Positions 11,081-25,185 of a stretch of 64,000 nucleotides of DNA are shown here, in pieces; the first letter of the stretch is position 1; each line of letters starts with the position of its first letter. Origin of the DNA: Ignelater luminosus (Eukaryota > Arthropoda > Insecta > Coleoptera > Elateridae); assembly GCA_011009095.1 (NCBI GenBank), contig VTPC01091261.1, forward strand, positions 447,906 through 511,905. The letters run 5' to 3'. The notes below the pieces were generated by a model, which made no database searches, was not told the origin of the DNA, and saw only the letters and a list, made by a program, of their open reading frames with translations. A program made the position numbers and the translations under genes.

Positions 11081-14000
11081 GAAAGCCAAACTCCTGTAAA
11101 CAAATAATCCACAAGCTATGTTTTAAGCCAAACAGGTGTCAGCTGCTTCATTCTCTAGCAGTTAAAGGCGCAGTCATGAATTCTGTTAACTTTTACGTGG
11201 TTTGTAATGAACCAAGTTGGTCCTTCATCTGCGTCAATTTGCTTTTTGCTGTGTAGCAACGGCTGTATTCTTTTGTTGTATAAATGATCTCACGTGTCCA
11301 AATAGCTGACGGAGAAGAATGCAGTGGATTAAACAACTCTACTAACAACCGACTCGATGTAAGTCGACGCGCATTTTGCTGTTTGTCTAAATGGGCCCTT
11401 TTGGCCTCGCAAAAAAATATTACAGGTCGGAAAATGGCTAAAACTGTGTCCCAACTATCTTAACCGATTTTAATGAAACTTTTATGGGCCTTTCTACATC
11501 GAGAAATATTAGGCCCGTGTATAGGGGTTTTTCAATAACACCCCAGGAAGACCAGAATAAAACTCGCAACAAAAGGCGGAACAAGCATGGCATAGTAAAT
11601 GATGCTTAATCCGCTGCTAAGATTTTTCTGTTTATTCTTATTTTACTTTCTTATGGTTAGAATAACGTTGTGAATATATTTTGTCTTTTTTATCGCATTT
11701 ATCTTTCAAAGCTGTTAACCTTACATTTGTTTTATCTAAGTATAGAACTGTATTCCAACTACTGGTCTCTTTATTCAGTGATACTTTTTTAAATATTATT
11801 AGCTTTACTTAACATATTTCTAGACAAGACGTTAAAGATCATTTCTAGGGGTATCGGTGGTTTCTAAATGATTCGTTAGCTATTCATGCGTGACATTTTG
11901 CTGCGAAATGACTTCTTAGTGATTGTTTCTTGTAATTACTCAATTTTTTAATATTTCATTCTTTTTTGTAGCATACAGGAATTTTAAGCGTGTTTCTTAG
12001 GGAGATTTGTTCTAATTTTCGTGGGAGACGTGTTCACGTTCACGTATTTACATAGAGGGATTGGTGTTAAGACTGTCTTGGGGCTTAACCTCCGGACCCT
12101 GCTCTAGTTAATTTCCTAAAGTTTTTTCCCCAAATTAACTATATTCTTATAGTGTTAGTCAATATTCAACTGTGGGTAGTGTTTTGGAGAACTCATAGAC
12201 GTGCTCGTGTTTGCATAAAGTTTAGTTTTCTTACTGCGTAAACAATTCTTTTTTTGATTGTTCAAAATTAGAAATTAGAAAAGTTCTATTATACTTTTTA
12301 AGGTAATCTTTAAACTTTTTACAGTTTTGTTAGATCCAATATGTTGATAATTTAAAAGTTTTCCTAACGAATAAAATCGTTGAACGCGACAGCAGGATAC
12401 AGTTGGTTTTCAAAAACTCTGGCAATTTATACATCTATGACTCAGTTCATGATCTGTGTGAATACTTCAGTGTTCTTGCTATCAGCAAGTAAGTAGTAGA
12501 TTTTGCAAAACATCCATATTTTATTATCTTGCCTAATAAAGTTGTATATGAAATACTTGCAAAATCGATTATGTAGTACCTATTTATTCTCAAACCACAC
12601 CATGCGGAGTTTATTAGCCAAGCTATCATCTACTGTAACTGATTACTAAAATAGAAATTGGTTTTCTAGGATGATAACGCCATTTAATAATATCTTTGGT
12701 AAGAATTCTTGAGGGATTCCTTTTCAACAAACATATATTGCTACCTGTTGAATCCAATTCTAGAAAGGAGAAACAAGCATAAAAACTAAGGCATAATTGA
12801 CTGGTTTTGCTTGTTAAACTTTAGGAGTATATTTCCTCAAAGAAATTAAACTATTTCATCTAATTGCCTTTTACTATACAACAAACACAGAGCGGCCGCC
12901 CTTGAAATAAACAACGTTCGTTGGCACATGATATATTTGCAATTTCATAAATGACTTTGAGGTTATTTTTTGAGAATACTTCAAATATCGACATTAAAAA
13001 AGAACACATAACAAAATTAATAAGAGTTGCAATTAAAAAAACTAATACATAACATCTAATCTACACAAATAGATAATAAATTGCAAAAAGCACATTAAAA
13101 AGGTAATTTTAAACAAAATTAATAAAATACTTGACAAGATCCTGACATTTCACAAGTGTGCATCAGTTGTAATCTACGCCCTACGTTCTTTGTTTCAAAG
13201 GGAATTGCAATAAGGTGTTTTTGATCGCCCTGTATTATTGCTAATGCAAAACAAAACATATTAAAGAAACAAAAACATAAAGCTCTTATTAAATGTTTTA
13301 ATAATAGTATTATTGTCTTTTGATATACTATCTTTAGAATGTTATTACGTTAAATGCTACACATCGAGGCGTTATCTGAAACATTTACTTAATTAACAAA
13401 AATTAGAAATTGTCATGTGTCTTTAAACAACAATTTCTGGATATAAAATGTATAAAACAGCAACTGATACTGAGGTCACATTGAAAATATATAAAAGTTG
13501 GTGTCATTTAAGAAAGCTAAAAAATATAATAAAAGTTTGATTACATACATTTTAAAATTATTTACACTGACTCTCAAAAGTTTTTGTACACTTATGAAAG
13601 TTATGTCAAATGACGTTTTGGTTTCATTTATTATAATATTCAATTTTATCGTTATACAGAATGAAACTTAATGACAGTTAACATGATGTTTGTGCAGTAT
13701 TTTTCCAGTTTTTTCTTAAAGTTTCTTAGTAAAAGTATCTTTTATTTTCACTATTTATCTTTTTCCGCTTTTCTCTCTTTTTTTTATTTTTTCGTTAAAA
13801 GAATATTCTTATGCTAAATTTATTTCATCTTGCTAGTCTGTATAAAACTTTTGTAAGAAACTGTGTATGTATGTAGTCTCAAAACAAATTATGGTATAAT
13901 ATTATTCATTATCTGCATTAATTTTTTTATTATAATTGTTTCTGCAATAAAGTTTTTGTACTACTTAAATAAGTGGAATACACATGTTGAAATAATGCAC

Positions 14001-17000
14001 ACTAAACATAGTGCAGACGTCTTTTTTTTAATTACTGGTTAGGTCAAAGGCAATTATTTTATTTATAATTTTAGAAATGTCAATTGCAAAAAGATTTAAC
14101 ATGCTAAGCATGCGTCACTTATCTGATAGTCTATATCACTGTGCATGCACCAGACTGCATGCGATTGCTTCAGTTAGAAAGCGTTGTCCAGAAAAATTAT
14201 TTATTACAAGCGGAGATCTCTTAAAATAATAATTAATTTTGCATAAGATACATTTAAACATTAACATTTTCATAATAAGATTACGAGAAATTGTTTAGAA
14301 AACAAAACTATTTAAGTTTATTTTCAATAATTGGTTTAAGATAAAGTAAAAGCGTTTTGACATCAAATCAGTTTGACTCCTTCACTCATTCTGGAGTAAT
14401 TAGACTAAACACATCAGGATAAATTCATTGGTGAAAATGAAACTTTCAGAGCTTTTGTTTTCTTTCAGTTATAGCTTAAAGTTTGTTAATTTCTGATTTC
14501 AATAATCGCCCTTAACCTTGTTATTTTTAAAGATAGAACAAAATGTCAGAAGAAAAAGTAAAGAAGAAAGAAAAAAAAGTACACTTTTTAAGATACCAAA
14601 TAAATATCGGGTGATGTTTTGTTTCGACGATAAATATCGTCACTTGAGATAAAGGTATAAAGAAATAAATTTTATACTTTTTTGGCTAAAGCATTTCTGT
14701 AAAGTTTCAATTCTTAGTCTTATAAAACAATTATGTTAGACATTTTTAAATTTGACGATTCAGATAACAGATTACCCGTGAAAAATTAAGGAATTTATAC
14801 TAGTAAACTGATCTTAAAATAAAGGAATACCCTGACAGTTACTTTTATGTAAAGACGAGGCCTCTCCTGATTCTAAATTCCTTAGGTTACTGTAACTATA
14901 TGAAGGCTGTAGAGAACCTTTTGAAAACTTGCCATAATGACTGCTGTTCAGTTGTTTTTATTAATAAATCATTTTCCTTTTAAACACTTATTTTTCGCTA
15001 TGCTATAAGTGACCAAAAGTCGAGATCAATATCTGCTTGCATATTACGATAGAAGCTATTGACTATTACTGAACAGGACGCACTTTTTATAGCTACCCGG
15101 TATTTTATCTTTTTTTAATGTGAACTGTTTTTTACTTTCGCAAAATTTTTATAAAATTGTTGAAATAGTAGAAAAACCTGCAGGTGCATCAGGCTAGTTC
15201 AGATCGTTACTGTAGTTTTACGAAATTTAAGGACTGCACAAACTCAAAACTTTACTGATTTGACATATTAGATTAAATTGTCTGCTTACATTAAAATCCA
15301 TTAGACTATAGATCATAATTTAGTCATGTTTTTACTTAAAAATGAATGTCAGATGCTAGAAGCCATTTTATTCATTATGGAAATTTTTATTGCTTTTTTC
15401 TGTTGTCTTTCCGCAATAAGAAGTGACTAGAAGTTATGGACACTACTTCGTATGAATTAAAATTTAATTTGTTGCTTTCGCAGTTCTACAAAGACAAAAA
15501 TCTAAGTTTACGCTTTTCTAGAATTTTTGTAAATATTATCTATGTTTACACGGAAAATAACATTGCTGTTTCAATCCAACATATCTTTTTAACCATGAAA
15601 GTTGGTTAAATTAGAAACAAGTTGCCTAATCCACAAATCGATTTATTAGTTTTTCTGTCTTTAAACAAACTCAAGATGCACTAACAGATATATTCATTGA
15701 AAACAAAAATATTTATTTCTTAAAGCAAAAATACTGTCTCTGTAATACATGAGATCGGCAAAACCAATGCTAAACCGAAGAAAAAGTACTTTGGAAATCA
15801 TCTTCTTCTCCCCTGATTTTGGCACCATTCAATACTTGATTACTCAATTACTCCTTTATCTTGATTGTAATTAAATACAAACGACTGTTTATCCCAGTAA
15901 CCTGTAATATAATTTTACAATTTTACATTATCTTAAGAATTTGGGGAATGTCCGTTTATTGCATCTTTAGTTTAGTTCGCAATTTATTCTGCACGATGTT
16001 TATTTTAAAACGCATGTGGCTCTTTGTAAAGACTGCTTACCGCGCCTCAGTTTTGTGAATTTCTTGGAATCGTGCTGATCAGACGAGTTAAGTTTGTTTT
16101 AATATAGATACCTCTACACCTAATTTCCATAGAGCATGGGGGTGCATTATGCTTATATACGTGATCTCGTCTTTTAAGGGACATTTGCGGGCTCAGAGAA
16201 TGTCGACGCGGCATGTTACAGGTTTCAACAGGCGAGGAGTGTTCCATTATACGGACAGCGATGTTTGTTTTACTATCTCTATTCCATGCATGTTGAGTAC
16301 GATTGCATCTAGGTAGGCAAGGCTTTGAGTTTTAGTTTGCTTGACGCGAACGTGGAACCGCGCGAACAGATACGGATGAGTTTGTCACTAAAATTATTTT
16401 TCTACAAAATCATATCGTTGTACTGGAAAATTTATTAAAGCTCACTGAAAGTGATTTTTAGAGCTATTGTGCGATTGTCTAATCGGAGATATTTCAGGAG
16501 TTTTTGCGAGTGGTTGGGAGTAATATCTCAAATCTGTATTTCATGTGTATAGTTGTATTAACCACAAGTGTGCCCATTTCAATTTTGGAATTGTAAGAAA
16601 AAAGTTTTGGTTTTAAGATTTATTAAATATTGATGATACTCTGGGCATCAAATATTTCTGTAGATGCAAAATTGTCATCTAGCAATAATTTCATCTTAAA
16701 TTTGACTGGTAGTAGTGAACACCTGTAATGCCTTTGTAAGATTGTGTGTAAAAGTGCACACCGGCGTTTTTGTGCTTAAACAATCCTTCGTAATTGAGTA
16801 AAACATGTCTGCGTATTGGATAGCGTATGGAAATACGCGAGGGTCATTGATCATCCCGCTAGCCGTTTACGTCAAGTAAATTTGGGAGAAAGCTTACTGT
16901 GGGCGGCATCCTATCCCGATTGGATACTACTTGTTTGGTTAAATTTAGGGCAATTTTAAGCTGATAATTTTATTTGTCGCCTTTTTTTGTGCATTGTAAT

Positions 17001-20000
17001 TAGCTGCATAAGTAGTTTTATATGTAGATTTTACAGCGACGGATACCCGAAGTTAAACCTGAAATTGGGGCAATAATTGTAGTAAACTAAATGATTTTGT
17101 TGCTAAACGGAAGCTACTGGCTTCGTTGGTTTTTTGAATGCACGTAAGTTAGTTGGTAAAATTTTGTAATTTGTTGTTATAAAGTTGTTTTGTTGCTACG
17201 ATACAAGTAGTCTAAATTTATTACAGACAGTTAATATTTTTATATTCATGTTCATGGTTTGTGGTATACATTGGCTTGTTTTACCGAAAACTTATCCGTT
17301 CTTTTATGAAACTTTAATTTATTATTTTTTTAATAAATAGTCGTGTGTGGATATATTTTAGCGCATTTTATTATTTACTGTTTGTTAACCTTACAGGAAA
17401 AGTAAACATATTGTGTGTTCTGATAAGGTTATACAGGTATTGTGAACCAAATATTTGGACCAGTGTATGGTATGCTGAACGAGTAGTTTTTCTTTGTTTT
17501 ATGAGCAAAATTTTAGATTCTTCATTACAGTTCGTAGTGATTGATAACCATGGGTTACTTTGTGTAAATTTGCAGTACAAACCGCTAAGAATTGTTTAAG
17601 TAGGAAAGCATCGAGACTCCAAGATATTACAAGTTTTTATGCAAGTTAAAGAGAGTTCAGTGTATAGTGTGTTCATTGCTATCAGGGAGTTTTATTTACA
17701 TATGAAGTGTTTTCTGGTGATGGGCCACATTAGGGAATGTAACGAGTTTGACATGGCTCCTGATGCACATACCGATTTTGACATCTTAAGGCTGTAAGTG
17801 AGTTTTTGTATTGAATCATAATTCAATTTATGTTTGGTTATTCTAGGAACCCTCTTCTCCGACGTCTTGAGCTGCTGTGAGCACAACCTTTGATCTGAGC
17901 GGTATGAAGCAGAGAACGTAAAAATGTGTGCAAATGTATTTCCGTATTACCTCTTTGAGATAGAATGCAAGGCGCGTTTTTTACTTGGTTTTCTCACTTT
18001 GGGGTGGCTATACACTTCATTCGCAATAACAGCAATTTTTATTATTAACATTTATAAAGTATGTTACGCTCATCAGTTGTATAAACATTCAGTCTGTATT
18101 GTCTGCTGCATATTGCACAAGTTCACCTGACTTTAGTGATAAAATGCTAGGTTGAGGATGAAAATGGTTTGAATTTAATACATCAAGCTTCTTTATATGA
18201 AGCAGAAAGACTTAAACTAGACAAAATATCCAAAAGCGGTTTCGATCCATATCTTGCATGAAGACAAACCGACCAAGATATGAACGATCGTGGTTGTGCT
18301 TCATACAATGGAAATAATAAAAATAACTCCAAAAAGTGCTGTTATTGTTGACAAACCTATAGTAAAATGTACAATGCCAAGTGCAAAAGACTTGACGGCA
18401 GCGGTTTCTCATGTGCCACTTCAAATATGTGAAATCTGAAAATTGGAACGTATCTAGAATGAGCAAGAGCAAAGTTCAAAATATTAATTACGAGGAAGTA
18501 TTAACGAAACCGTAGGAAAGACAAGGTTCTCAGTAGCGGATGTGGTTGTTAAATAACAACTTTTGAATACAATTTTTTGCCATTATTCTAAAGGTTGCGG
18601 CACAACTTGCAGAAAAATAAGATTGACATACTCCACACAGTTTGTAGTTATTATCACGATCAATTATGCCTTAATGCCAATGCTGATGTAAACTTGGATG
18701 ATTTGTTTGATTCTGATACCAATTTTTTATCACCTAATAAAATTAAAAATAAAAGAATAGTAATTTTATTTATTTCAGAACCCATGTTCCTTGGGGAATG
18801 TTGTTAAGTTGTCCAGAATGACGAGTAGAACTTCTCATAGAAGTTTGTCAAATGTTTTTGAAGGCCACCTGTATAATATGAATTAGGCCTTTGGACTCTA
18901 GCTTGAAGATGGTGCGGAAATGAATGCGTTCTACATATTTTACACCTTCACTACTTTATGTTGCGAAAACGATCAGCTGTAGGTGAGAAATGTACGGAAC
19001 CTTTTTTGTAGAGAATTTTTAGATGTACACTTTTCATATGAACCTCACTTAACGTCCAATCAACAGGGAGCTAGATATTTGCAAAACATTGTTTTGTATG
19101 AGCTTTAACCTCAAATAACTTGCGATATCGATTGAGACTATTCGCACGCTGTTTAAAAGGACGAGATAAAGCATTATAAAGCCAGCCGACATATTTTTTA
19201 TCCAGGTTGGCCGTTTTTATGTCTAAATTTATTGAGTTATATTGGCGTAAAATGGTAGTATACAGCAGCACACTTCTGAATTATCACAAATATCTTTAAG
19301 ATAATCACGCGTAACACTTTGTTTAAATTATGATAGAGTGTACACAAATTAGTTTAAAAAGTTCAATCAAATCAGTTTTTTAAATAGTAGTGGAAAATAT
19401 TAATATGCTGTTTTGTACACAGTGACGAATAAATCTTTAAAATCAGAGGTATTTTAGATTGTCCGAAGGCTTTTGCTAGAAAAACTAATTAAAGTAGGAT
19501 AGCAATCATTAGCAAGAATCTTACTAAAAGAAATAGAAACTGCTGTATATATCAAATATTGAATCAGCAAGGTCAAAAAATCTCGATTCGGTTTGATTCT
19601 GCTGGTTCCTAATAATTACTTTCTAAATCAGCCAAATAAGCTGTTCTACATTTTTGTGATTCTAAATCGAATCAATTATGTTAGTCAGGATTTACTTGTA
19701 GGCAGGTTTTATATGATTCATCCAAGATACGTTGGAAGAAGAAAGTTTGATACGTATTGTTAAAAGTTTTTGCTACCTGTCGACAGATATGCCTCGAATC
19801 AAAGGAAAAGATTATTTGAATAGATTTGGACTTAAGACTCAGTAAGTCTTGAGAACAGCCTTACATTTATAAAGTGGCCACCAACGAGCACAAAAATTAT
19901 AATAAGTTTTGGGTTGTGTTAGACAGTTCATAATCAATAATAATGCTTTACGTCTGTGAATACTCAGACTTAAGTTCAAGATTAATCATATGATAGTTTA

Positions 20001-20948
20001 AAAGAACGATCAAGAAATGAATCCTCTAGTATTATGTATTAACAGATCAAGTTCGAATGATCTAAGACAGCTAACTATGTACTTTGTACATGTATATTCT
20101 CGAAGTCTACACAAACCAAAATGTTCATTGCAAATTTGGTAAGTCTGACATAGTAGAAAATGGGATTATTAAAAAAATTAATAAACTTGGAACTTCCTTT
20201 GAGATTATTAGTATATTCAAAGCATCAAAATACTTAACTTTGCTTTAATTTAAACAAGCTTATAAGTTTAATAAGATACGTTGTTTGATTTTTGCGAATT
20301 CAACTATACTTTTGGTTTACAGAAAAACAGTTGGAACTTCACGTTTTTAGTTAATAAACCTATAAAGAAAAATCAATTTTACAACACGATTGGTAAAACT
20401 GATTCAAGACTACTTTATAATATCAAATCTAAAACTAACGAATATTTTAACCCGTACATAGCACACAATTTATCTGGTGGTGTAAAAGAACTTAATGTGT
20501 AATATGTAAACACTTATTAACTACTCGCTAAGCAAAATTGTTTCTTATATAGTACGTCTTGAACGGTACGAAATCTAGCAGACATACCTACAGTTCTCCA
20601 ATCAGCTTTATTATAAGAAAAATCAAACATCTTATCTCAGTTTGAGCTCCACTTAACTTTTCTTTTCGTATACTTATATATTTTGCGACAAATAATACTA
20701 TCGAAATCCGTGCAAAGCAAATTACTTGTATGCAGCTGGAAATTAATTTTTATTTATTAAATTTTGTTGTTGGTTCTTTTAACAAATTATTAGCATACCA
20801 AACAGACACGACGTCGCTATAAATTTATAGAGCGTAGAACTTCAATGAGAATTAAAAGCGAAAGGCGTTCTCATAATTCCTTCTTGTTGCAAATAGACTT
20901 GTTCATGAAGGCTGCTGCTAATATAAGAGCAGTTTACGCGGTGATAGC
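11081..20948. other. Long AT-rich stretch, mostly featureless
   Basis: No gene or element is identified in nearly 10 kb. Positions 11380-11580 hold a less AT-rich block with phrases typical of insect repeat ends (AACCGATTTTAATGAAACTT), but no boundaries. Positions about 18190-18480 have longer open frames on both strands without any known motif. A host intron or intergenic desert is the simplest reading. Confidence 0.4.
16140..16400. promoter_or_regulatory. Possible CpG-bearing promoter or 5' exon region
   Basis: This segment has several CpGs and is less AT-rich than the surrounding kilobases (GTCGACGCGG near 16202, GACGCGAACGTGGAACCGCG near 16344). No convincing coding frame covers it. In AT-rich insect genomes such islands often mark promoters or untranslated first exons. 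That reading is inference only; it could equally be an old repeat. Confidence 0.2.
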
Positions 20949-20958
20949 GTCACGTGAC
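20949..20958. promoter_or_regulatory. Palindromic E-box GTCACGTGAC
   Basis: A perfect 10-bp palindrome around CACGTG. It matches the known binding preference of MITF/TFE-type bHLH-zip factors. It lies 10 bases before the candidate exon at 20969, so it would be intronic if that exon is real. A single site has little weight. Confidence 0.2.
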
Positions 20959-20968
20959 CTTTAATTAG

Positions 20969-21151
20969 CCGGTGAGCAAGGAGCACAAGGGCGGACTCGG
21001 GGTTGCAGGTCACGCCAGCCCCCCCGAGGACTTCCCCGGAATGGTGAAACAAGCTCTGATCGATACTAGCGCAAGATATCAGACTATCGCAGATACCACT
21101 TGTAGTAGACAGCTTCCGCCCAAGTTTCTATTTCAACAATCTGTTCTGTAA
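20969..21151 (+). CDS. Candidate terminal coding exon of an unidentified host gene
   Basis: After an acceptor-like CCTTTAATTAG ending at 20968, a frame stays open for 60 codons and ends in TAA at 21149-21151. It reads PVSKEHKGGLGVAGHASPPE, then DFPGMVKQALIDTSARYQTI, then ADTTCSRQLPPKFLFQQSVL. The first half has strongly G/C-biased third positions (AGC AAG GAG CAC AAG GGC), unlike the flanking DNA, which is what a conserved exon looks like. AATAAA follows 18 bases after the stop. I do not recognise the protein and cannot see upstream exons. It could also be a chance frame in a GC-rich island; the combination of acceptor, codon bias, stop and polyadenylation signal favours an exon. Confidence 0.45.
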   Translation, partial: PVSKEHKGGLGVAGHASPPEDFPGMVKQALIDTSARYQTIADTTCSRQLPPKFLFQQSVL

Positions 21152-21168
21152 AACAGTATAAATGTATA

Positions 21169-21174
21169 AATAAA
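21169..21174 (+). terminator. AATAAA polyadenylation signal after the candidate exon
   Basis: AATAAA occurs 18 bases after the TAA of the candidate terminal exon. Alone it means little in AT-rich DNA; its position supports a transcript end shortly downstream. Confidence 0.3.
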
Positions 21175-21872
21175 TATGTTTCTTCTGGTGTTGTGGATGC
21201 GAGGGGCTTTTATCGTTTTGTTTTTAAGATACTACAGGTAGAAAAGAAACAGATTCTTCTCTAAATCAAATTATTGCCTACAGTTGGTGCGTCTGAAGTT
21301 TCATTCTTATTCTAAAATTGGTGGATTAACCTTTAACTTTTGTAATAGAAAGATTAGAATTGGACACATCACTGCAATTATAAAAGATGATTGAGAGAAA
21401 AAGGAAATTTTCAATAAATTGACAACATTTAATAATCGTTTCCAAACATATACTGCCAATCAACTCTAAGGAAAAATAAAAAACAGTAAATTACCATGAG
21501 AGTATAATTTTCATTGCCTTGTTGCCACAATTGTTAATTGCAAATCTTGTAAAAAGTCTTGGAAGAAAAATTTGTTTTAATCTATGAGTAATTTTAAATT
21601 AATTTTCCAAACGGTTTGTAATTTATTGAACTGTAATTTACATTTTCAGCAACACATTTTTCGTTTTCGTACGATTGTACTTTAAGTAATTACGTTTTTG
21701 TTGTCACAGAAAGTAAGTCAATTTTAAAAGTGTTTTATCTCTGATTTAAATCTTCTTTCGTGAGTTAACGGTTGTCTCACCAGTTTTGTACCACCCTGCA
21801 TAAATAGAATTTATATTATAAATACTTTGAAATACTTTTTTTTATTTAGAAGACACACAAACGTTTGGATTA
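21175..21872. other. Unassigned AT-rich DNA before the assembly gap
   Basis: No feature recognised. Confidence 0.4.
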
Positions 21873-22272
21873 NNNNNNNNNNNNNNNNNNNNNNNNNNNN
21901 NNNNNNNNNNNNNNNNNNNNNNNNNNNNNNNNNNNNNNNNNNNNNNNNNNNNNNNNNNNNNNNNNNNNNNNNNNNNNNNNNNNNNNNNNNNNNNNNNNNN
22001 NNNNNNNNNNNNNNNNNNNNNNNNNNNNNNNNNNNNNNNNNNNNNNNNNNNNNNNNNNNNNNNNNNNNNNNNNNNNNNNNNNNNNNNNNNNNNNNNNNNN
22101 NNNNNNNNNNNNNNNNNNNNNNNNNNNNNNNNNNNNNNNNNNNNNNNNNNNNNNNNNNNNNNNNNNNNNNNNNNNNNNNNNNNNNNNNNNNNNNNNNNNN
22201 NNNNNNNNNNNNNNNNNNNNNNNNNNNNNNNNNNNNNNNNNNNNNNNNNNNNNNNNNNNNNNNNNNNNNNNN
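21873..22272. other. Assembly gap (400 N)
   Basis: Exactly 400 consecutive N. Its true length is unknown. Open frames drawn across it are artefacts. Confidence 0.99.
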
Positions 22273-25007
22273 ATGAACAGAAAAAAATAAATAAATCAAA
22301 ATTAGACTAACAATAGGTCATGTCACGAATACATTATTTAATTCTTTTATTACATAATTCTGTATTTAATATCTTCATTTGCCACTGTAAGCAGGCTTGG
22401 GTAGTTACGCATAAAAACTGTTTTTCTACATTACACTTCACAAACGAGGTAAATATATAATTATTCTTAAAACAGACATAACGGTAAAAAAATTTATTGG
22501 AGATATTCCTTGAATGATTGTAGAAAACCTTTGCCAAAATAAACAAACTAACCTTATAAGACAGTTTCTAGCAAAATTTATTATTGAGATATTAAAGCAT
22601 TTTCTATCAAACTTTAAGAGATCAGAAGAATATTGCGTTATATTACAATAATTTATTTTGCAAATAATTGTATTTGACATTTTATTATTACTAGTTTTAT
22701 TACGAAGATTTGCTACGTGTTCACCAAAATAACAAATATACTTTTATAATACTCCATCCTTTTATTGGCCTGTCGCAACTCAAACATTGAAGTTTGTCGA
22801 TTTTCTAGCTACGGTTTAATAGTGGGCCTGTATTAAAGAACTATGCTTAAAGTGGACAGATCCTTGTTCGCCATCTGCATACTGTCGATGGTGCAATTCT
22901 TTCTGGATGTTGACATAACATATCCGAATTTTAGCTTTGGTAGCGTCTTAAAGAGTTAAGAAATTATTGTTAATTACAATAAAATATTTTTGTCTCTTAT
23001 GATTGTCAATTTTTTTCACAATAAAGAAAGTTTTAGGTTGTTTCATGTTGCATTTCAACTTCATAAATGTCCTACAAAATGTCTAAACCTAATTTATCAC
23101 CTTTAACTAGTTAACTTCAGTTTGAACCACTGATAACGTTCAGTGCAATTTCTAAACTTTAAAAGTAAGGGTACGCTCATCTATAATTAAAATTATAAAA
23201 TTAAAATTTATAATTGCAAAAATAAAGTACCAATTCAGGTAGTTCCCAAAAGAACAAATTATTTACTTTTTAAAGCAGTTTTGAAACTATTTGTAAAGAT
23301 AACTTTGTTTCATGTCGTTTAATTATGAAATTAATTTCCTTGTTCCCGTCAGTAATGATAATCTCCTAGGTGATTGATATAGTAAGCGAGAGACGAATCA
23401 CTAGCGTTTCAAATTAGGAAATAATCGATTATAGTGTGCTATTTTCGTATAACTTCTAAATCAGTAAATAATGTTTAAAAACTTTTCCATAAATATTCTT
23501 GATAACTTCCAATTTTCCACTGTTTCCATCATGAAGAATTCCTTACCTCACGCAAACTCTCTTGCGTTAGGCTTTGTTCCTTCCTTGCTATGTCTATTAT
23601 TATCAACACAAAGAAATTAATATATTTCACTTCTACTAAAAGTTAAGTGAAAAGCATTCTCTCTTCCTCTCTCTTTTCCTGTATCAACTCTTTGAAAAAC
23701 TCAACAAAACAAACTAATGTAGGAGTTTATGATTTCTTTTTATTTGGATATTCTCTCTCCTTTTCCAACGATAAATATGCGGAACTTTTCTTTCTCGGGA
23801 AATTCTCTTTCGAAGATGCTTTTATCAGGAGAGCATAAGTCTCATTTCGAGCATTCTTTTCCTAGTTTAAACTCCAAAGTGAAACTTTAATCTTCATTAA
23901 CTTCAGTTATACCTTTAAGGAATGTAATATAAATTTAATTTATGAGTATCGATGTTAATTTTAATTTAGAAAAACAACCCGCTTTTCTGGTAATTAACAT
24001 CCAAGTTTGCTAGTTTTAGAGTTTTGGTTTATAATAAAATTGTTCTTAAACTTTCAACAGATTATATATTTTACAGTTTTAATTTATTTAATATCACTAC
24101 TATTACTAAATTACTAATGTAACTAAAAAAAGATTGATAATATATTACAAACTGAATAATCTGCTTAAATACGTTAATCCTTGAATCAGGAAAGAATAAT
24201 CCGAAATTTTCCTTCTCAACTACTAAAAGTCATCGAAAAATGGACATCAGAAAAATTGTTTTTGAAATCAGAAATTCCTATACTCCTTGCTTTTATTTAA
24301 ATTTTAGATATTTTAGATTACTTAGATCACTTTCAAGATTATTAATTAAAGATGTTTTTAACTTTGATGGCTTAATTAATTAAATAATTACTATGTTTTT
24401 CTAAATTAACATCTTAATTAAACTGATCGCATATGTATATTAAATTTGTTTACAACAATCTACATAAATTAGATTTTACATATATCTATTCGAATGACCA
24501 CTTCTTGGAATTACAACTTGCAATTTTGTCTAATGAGTTGACTAAAATAATTTTTAATTGATAATTATACCATTAAAAAGACATTTTTAATTTAATGCTA
24601 TTGCAAAACTTGCAATTAAATGAAACATTTAACCTGTACATTGTTATACTATGTCCTCCTTATACATACTTATTTACTTGCTTGCGTAGGCTTAGGAAAT
24701 TTTGATTTGGACCACAACAAATCAAACATAAACTCGTTTAATTTTAAAACATCAATTGAGGGGAGTTTGTAAATAGTTATTCTATAATAAATTAGTTACG
24801 GCTTTGTAGGGTTTCTCTTGGTTACACCACAGAATGTTCGTACCACAATTTTTGAGCGTACGGCATCTCCAATAAAACTTAAACAAACCCAGAATGCCAT
24901 TCGAATGATAAAGCAAACAAGGTTTTTAGCAATTTATAGAATTGCATTAGTATATGCACCGACTTTAACGTGTCCTTGTTTTTCATTATCTTTTTTTTTA
25001 CAGAAGT
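22273..25007. other. AT-rich stretch with no recognised feature
   Basis: Only short chance frames and A/T runs are visible. The last 200 bases may belong to the Gypsy fossil that follows, but no motif shows it. Confidence 0.4.
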
Positions 25008-25185
25008 CCAACAGACTCGTCTCAAAACGGTTTAGGAACAATTTTGTCACAGAATTTTATAAATGGCGAAAAGGTTATTGCGTATCCCAATCAAACACAG
25101 TTAGAATGTATTGCTGTCCTTTTGGCCGTCAAGAACAAAATTTTCTGTCATTATAGACTATCATGCACAGTTTGCAAATCGGCTC
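25008..25185 (+). mobile_element. Ty3/Gypsy-type RNase H fragment (fossil)
   Basis: One frame reads SSQNGLGTILSQNFINGEKV and then IAYPNQTQLECIAVLLAVKN. This resembles the start of the RNase H domain of Ty3/Gypsy polymerases (DASxxGxGAVLSQ..., then IAY.S..L...E....ELLAVV). Only this domain piece is visible; no LTRs, integrase or gag were found beside it. It is a broken, probably old, fragment lying about 400 bp upstream of an RTE-like LINE. Confidence 0.45.

Noticed and set aside
12890-12902. GAGCGGCCGCCCTT, a NotI-like word resembling cloning-vector sequence
   Set aside because: Only a single restriction-site-length match; flanks are ordinary AT-rich DNA and no vector sequence follows.
18212-18472. 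86-codon minus-strand frame rich in Cys, Trp and Phe
   Set aside because: The opposite strand is also open in patches, neither shows a known motif, and frames do not extend.
21811-22299. Open frames of 140-160 codons on both strands
   Set aside because: They span the 400-N assembly gap; only a few real codons flank it.
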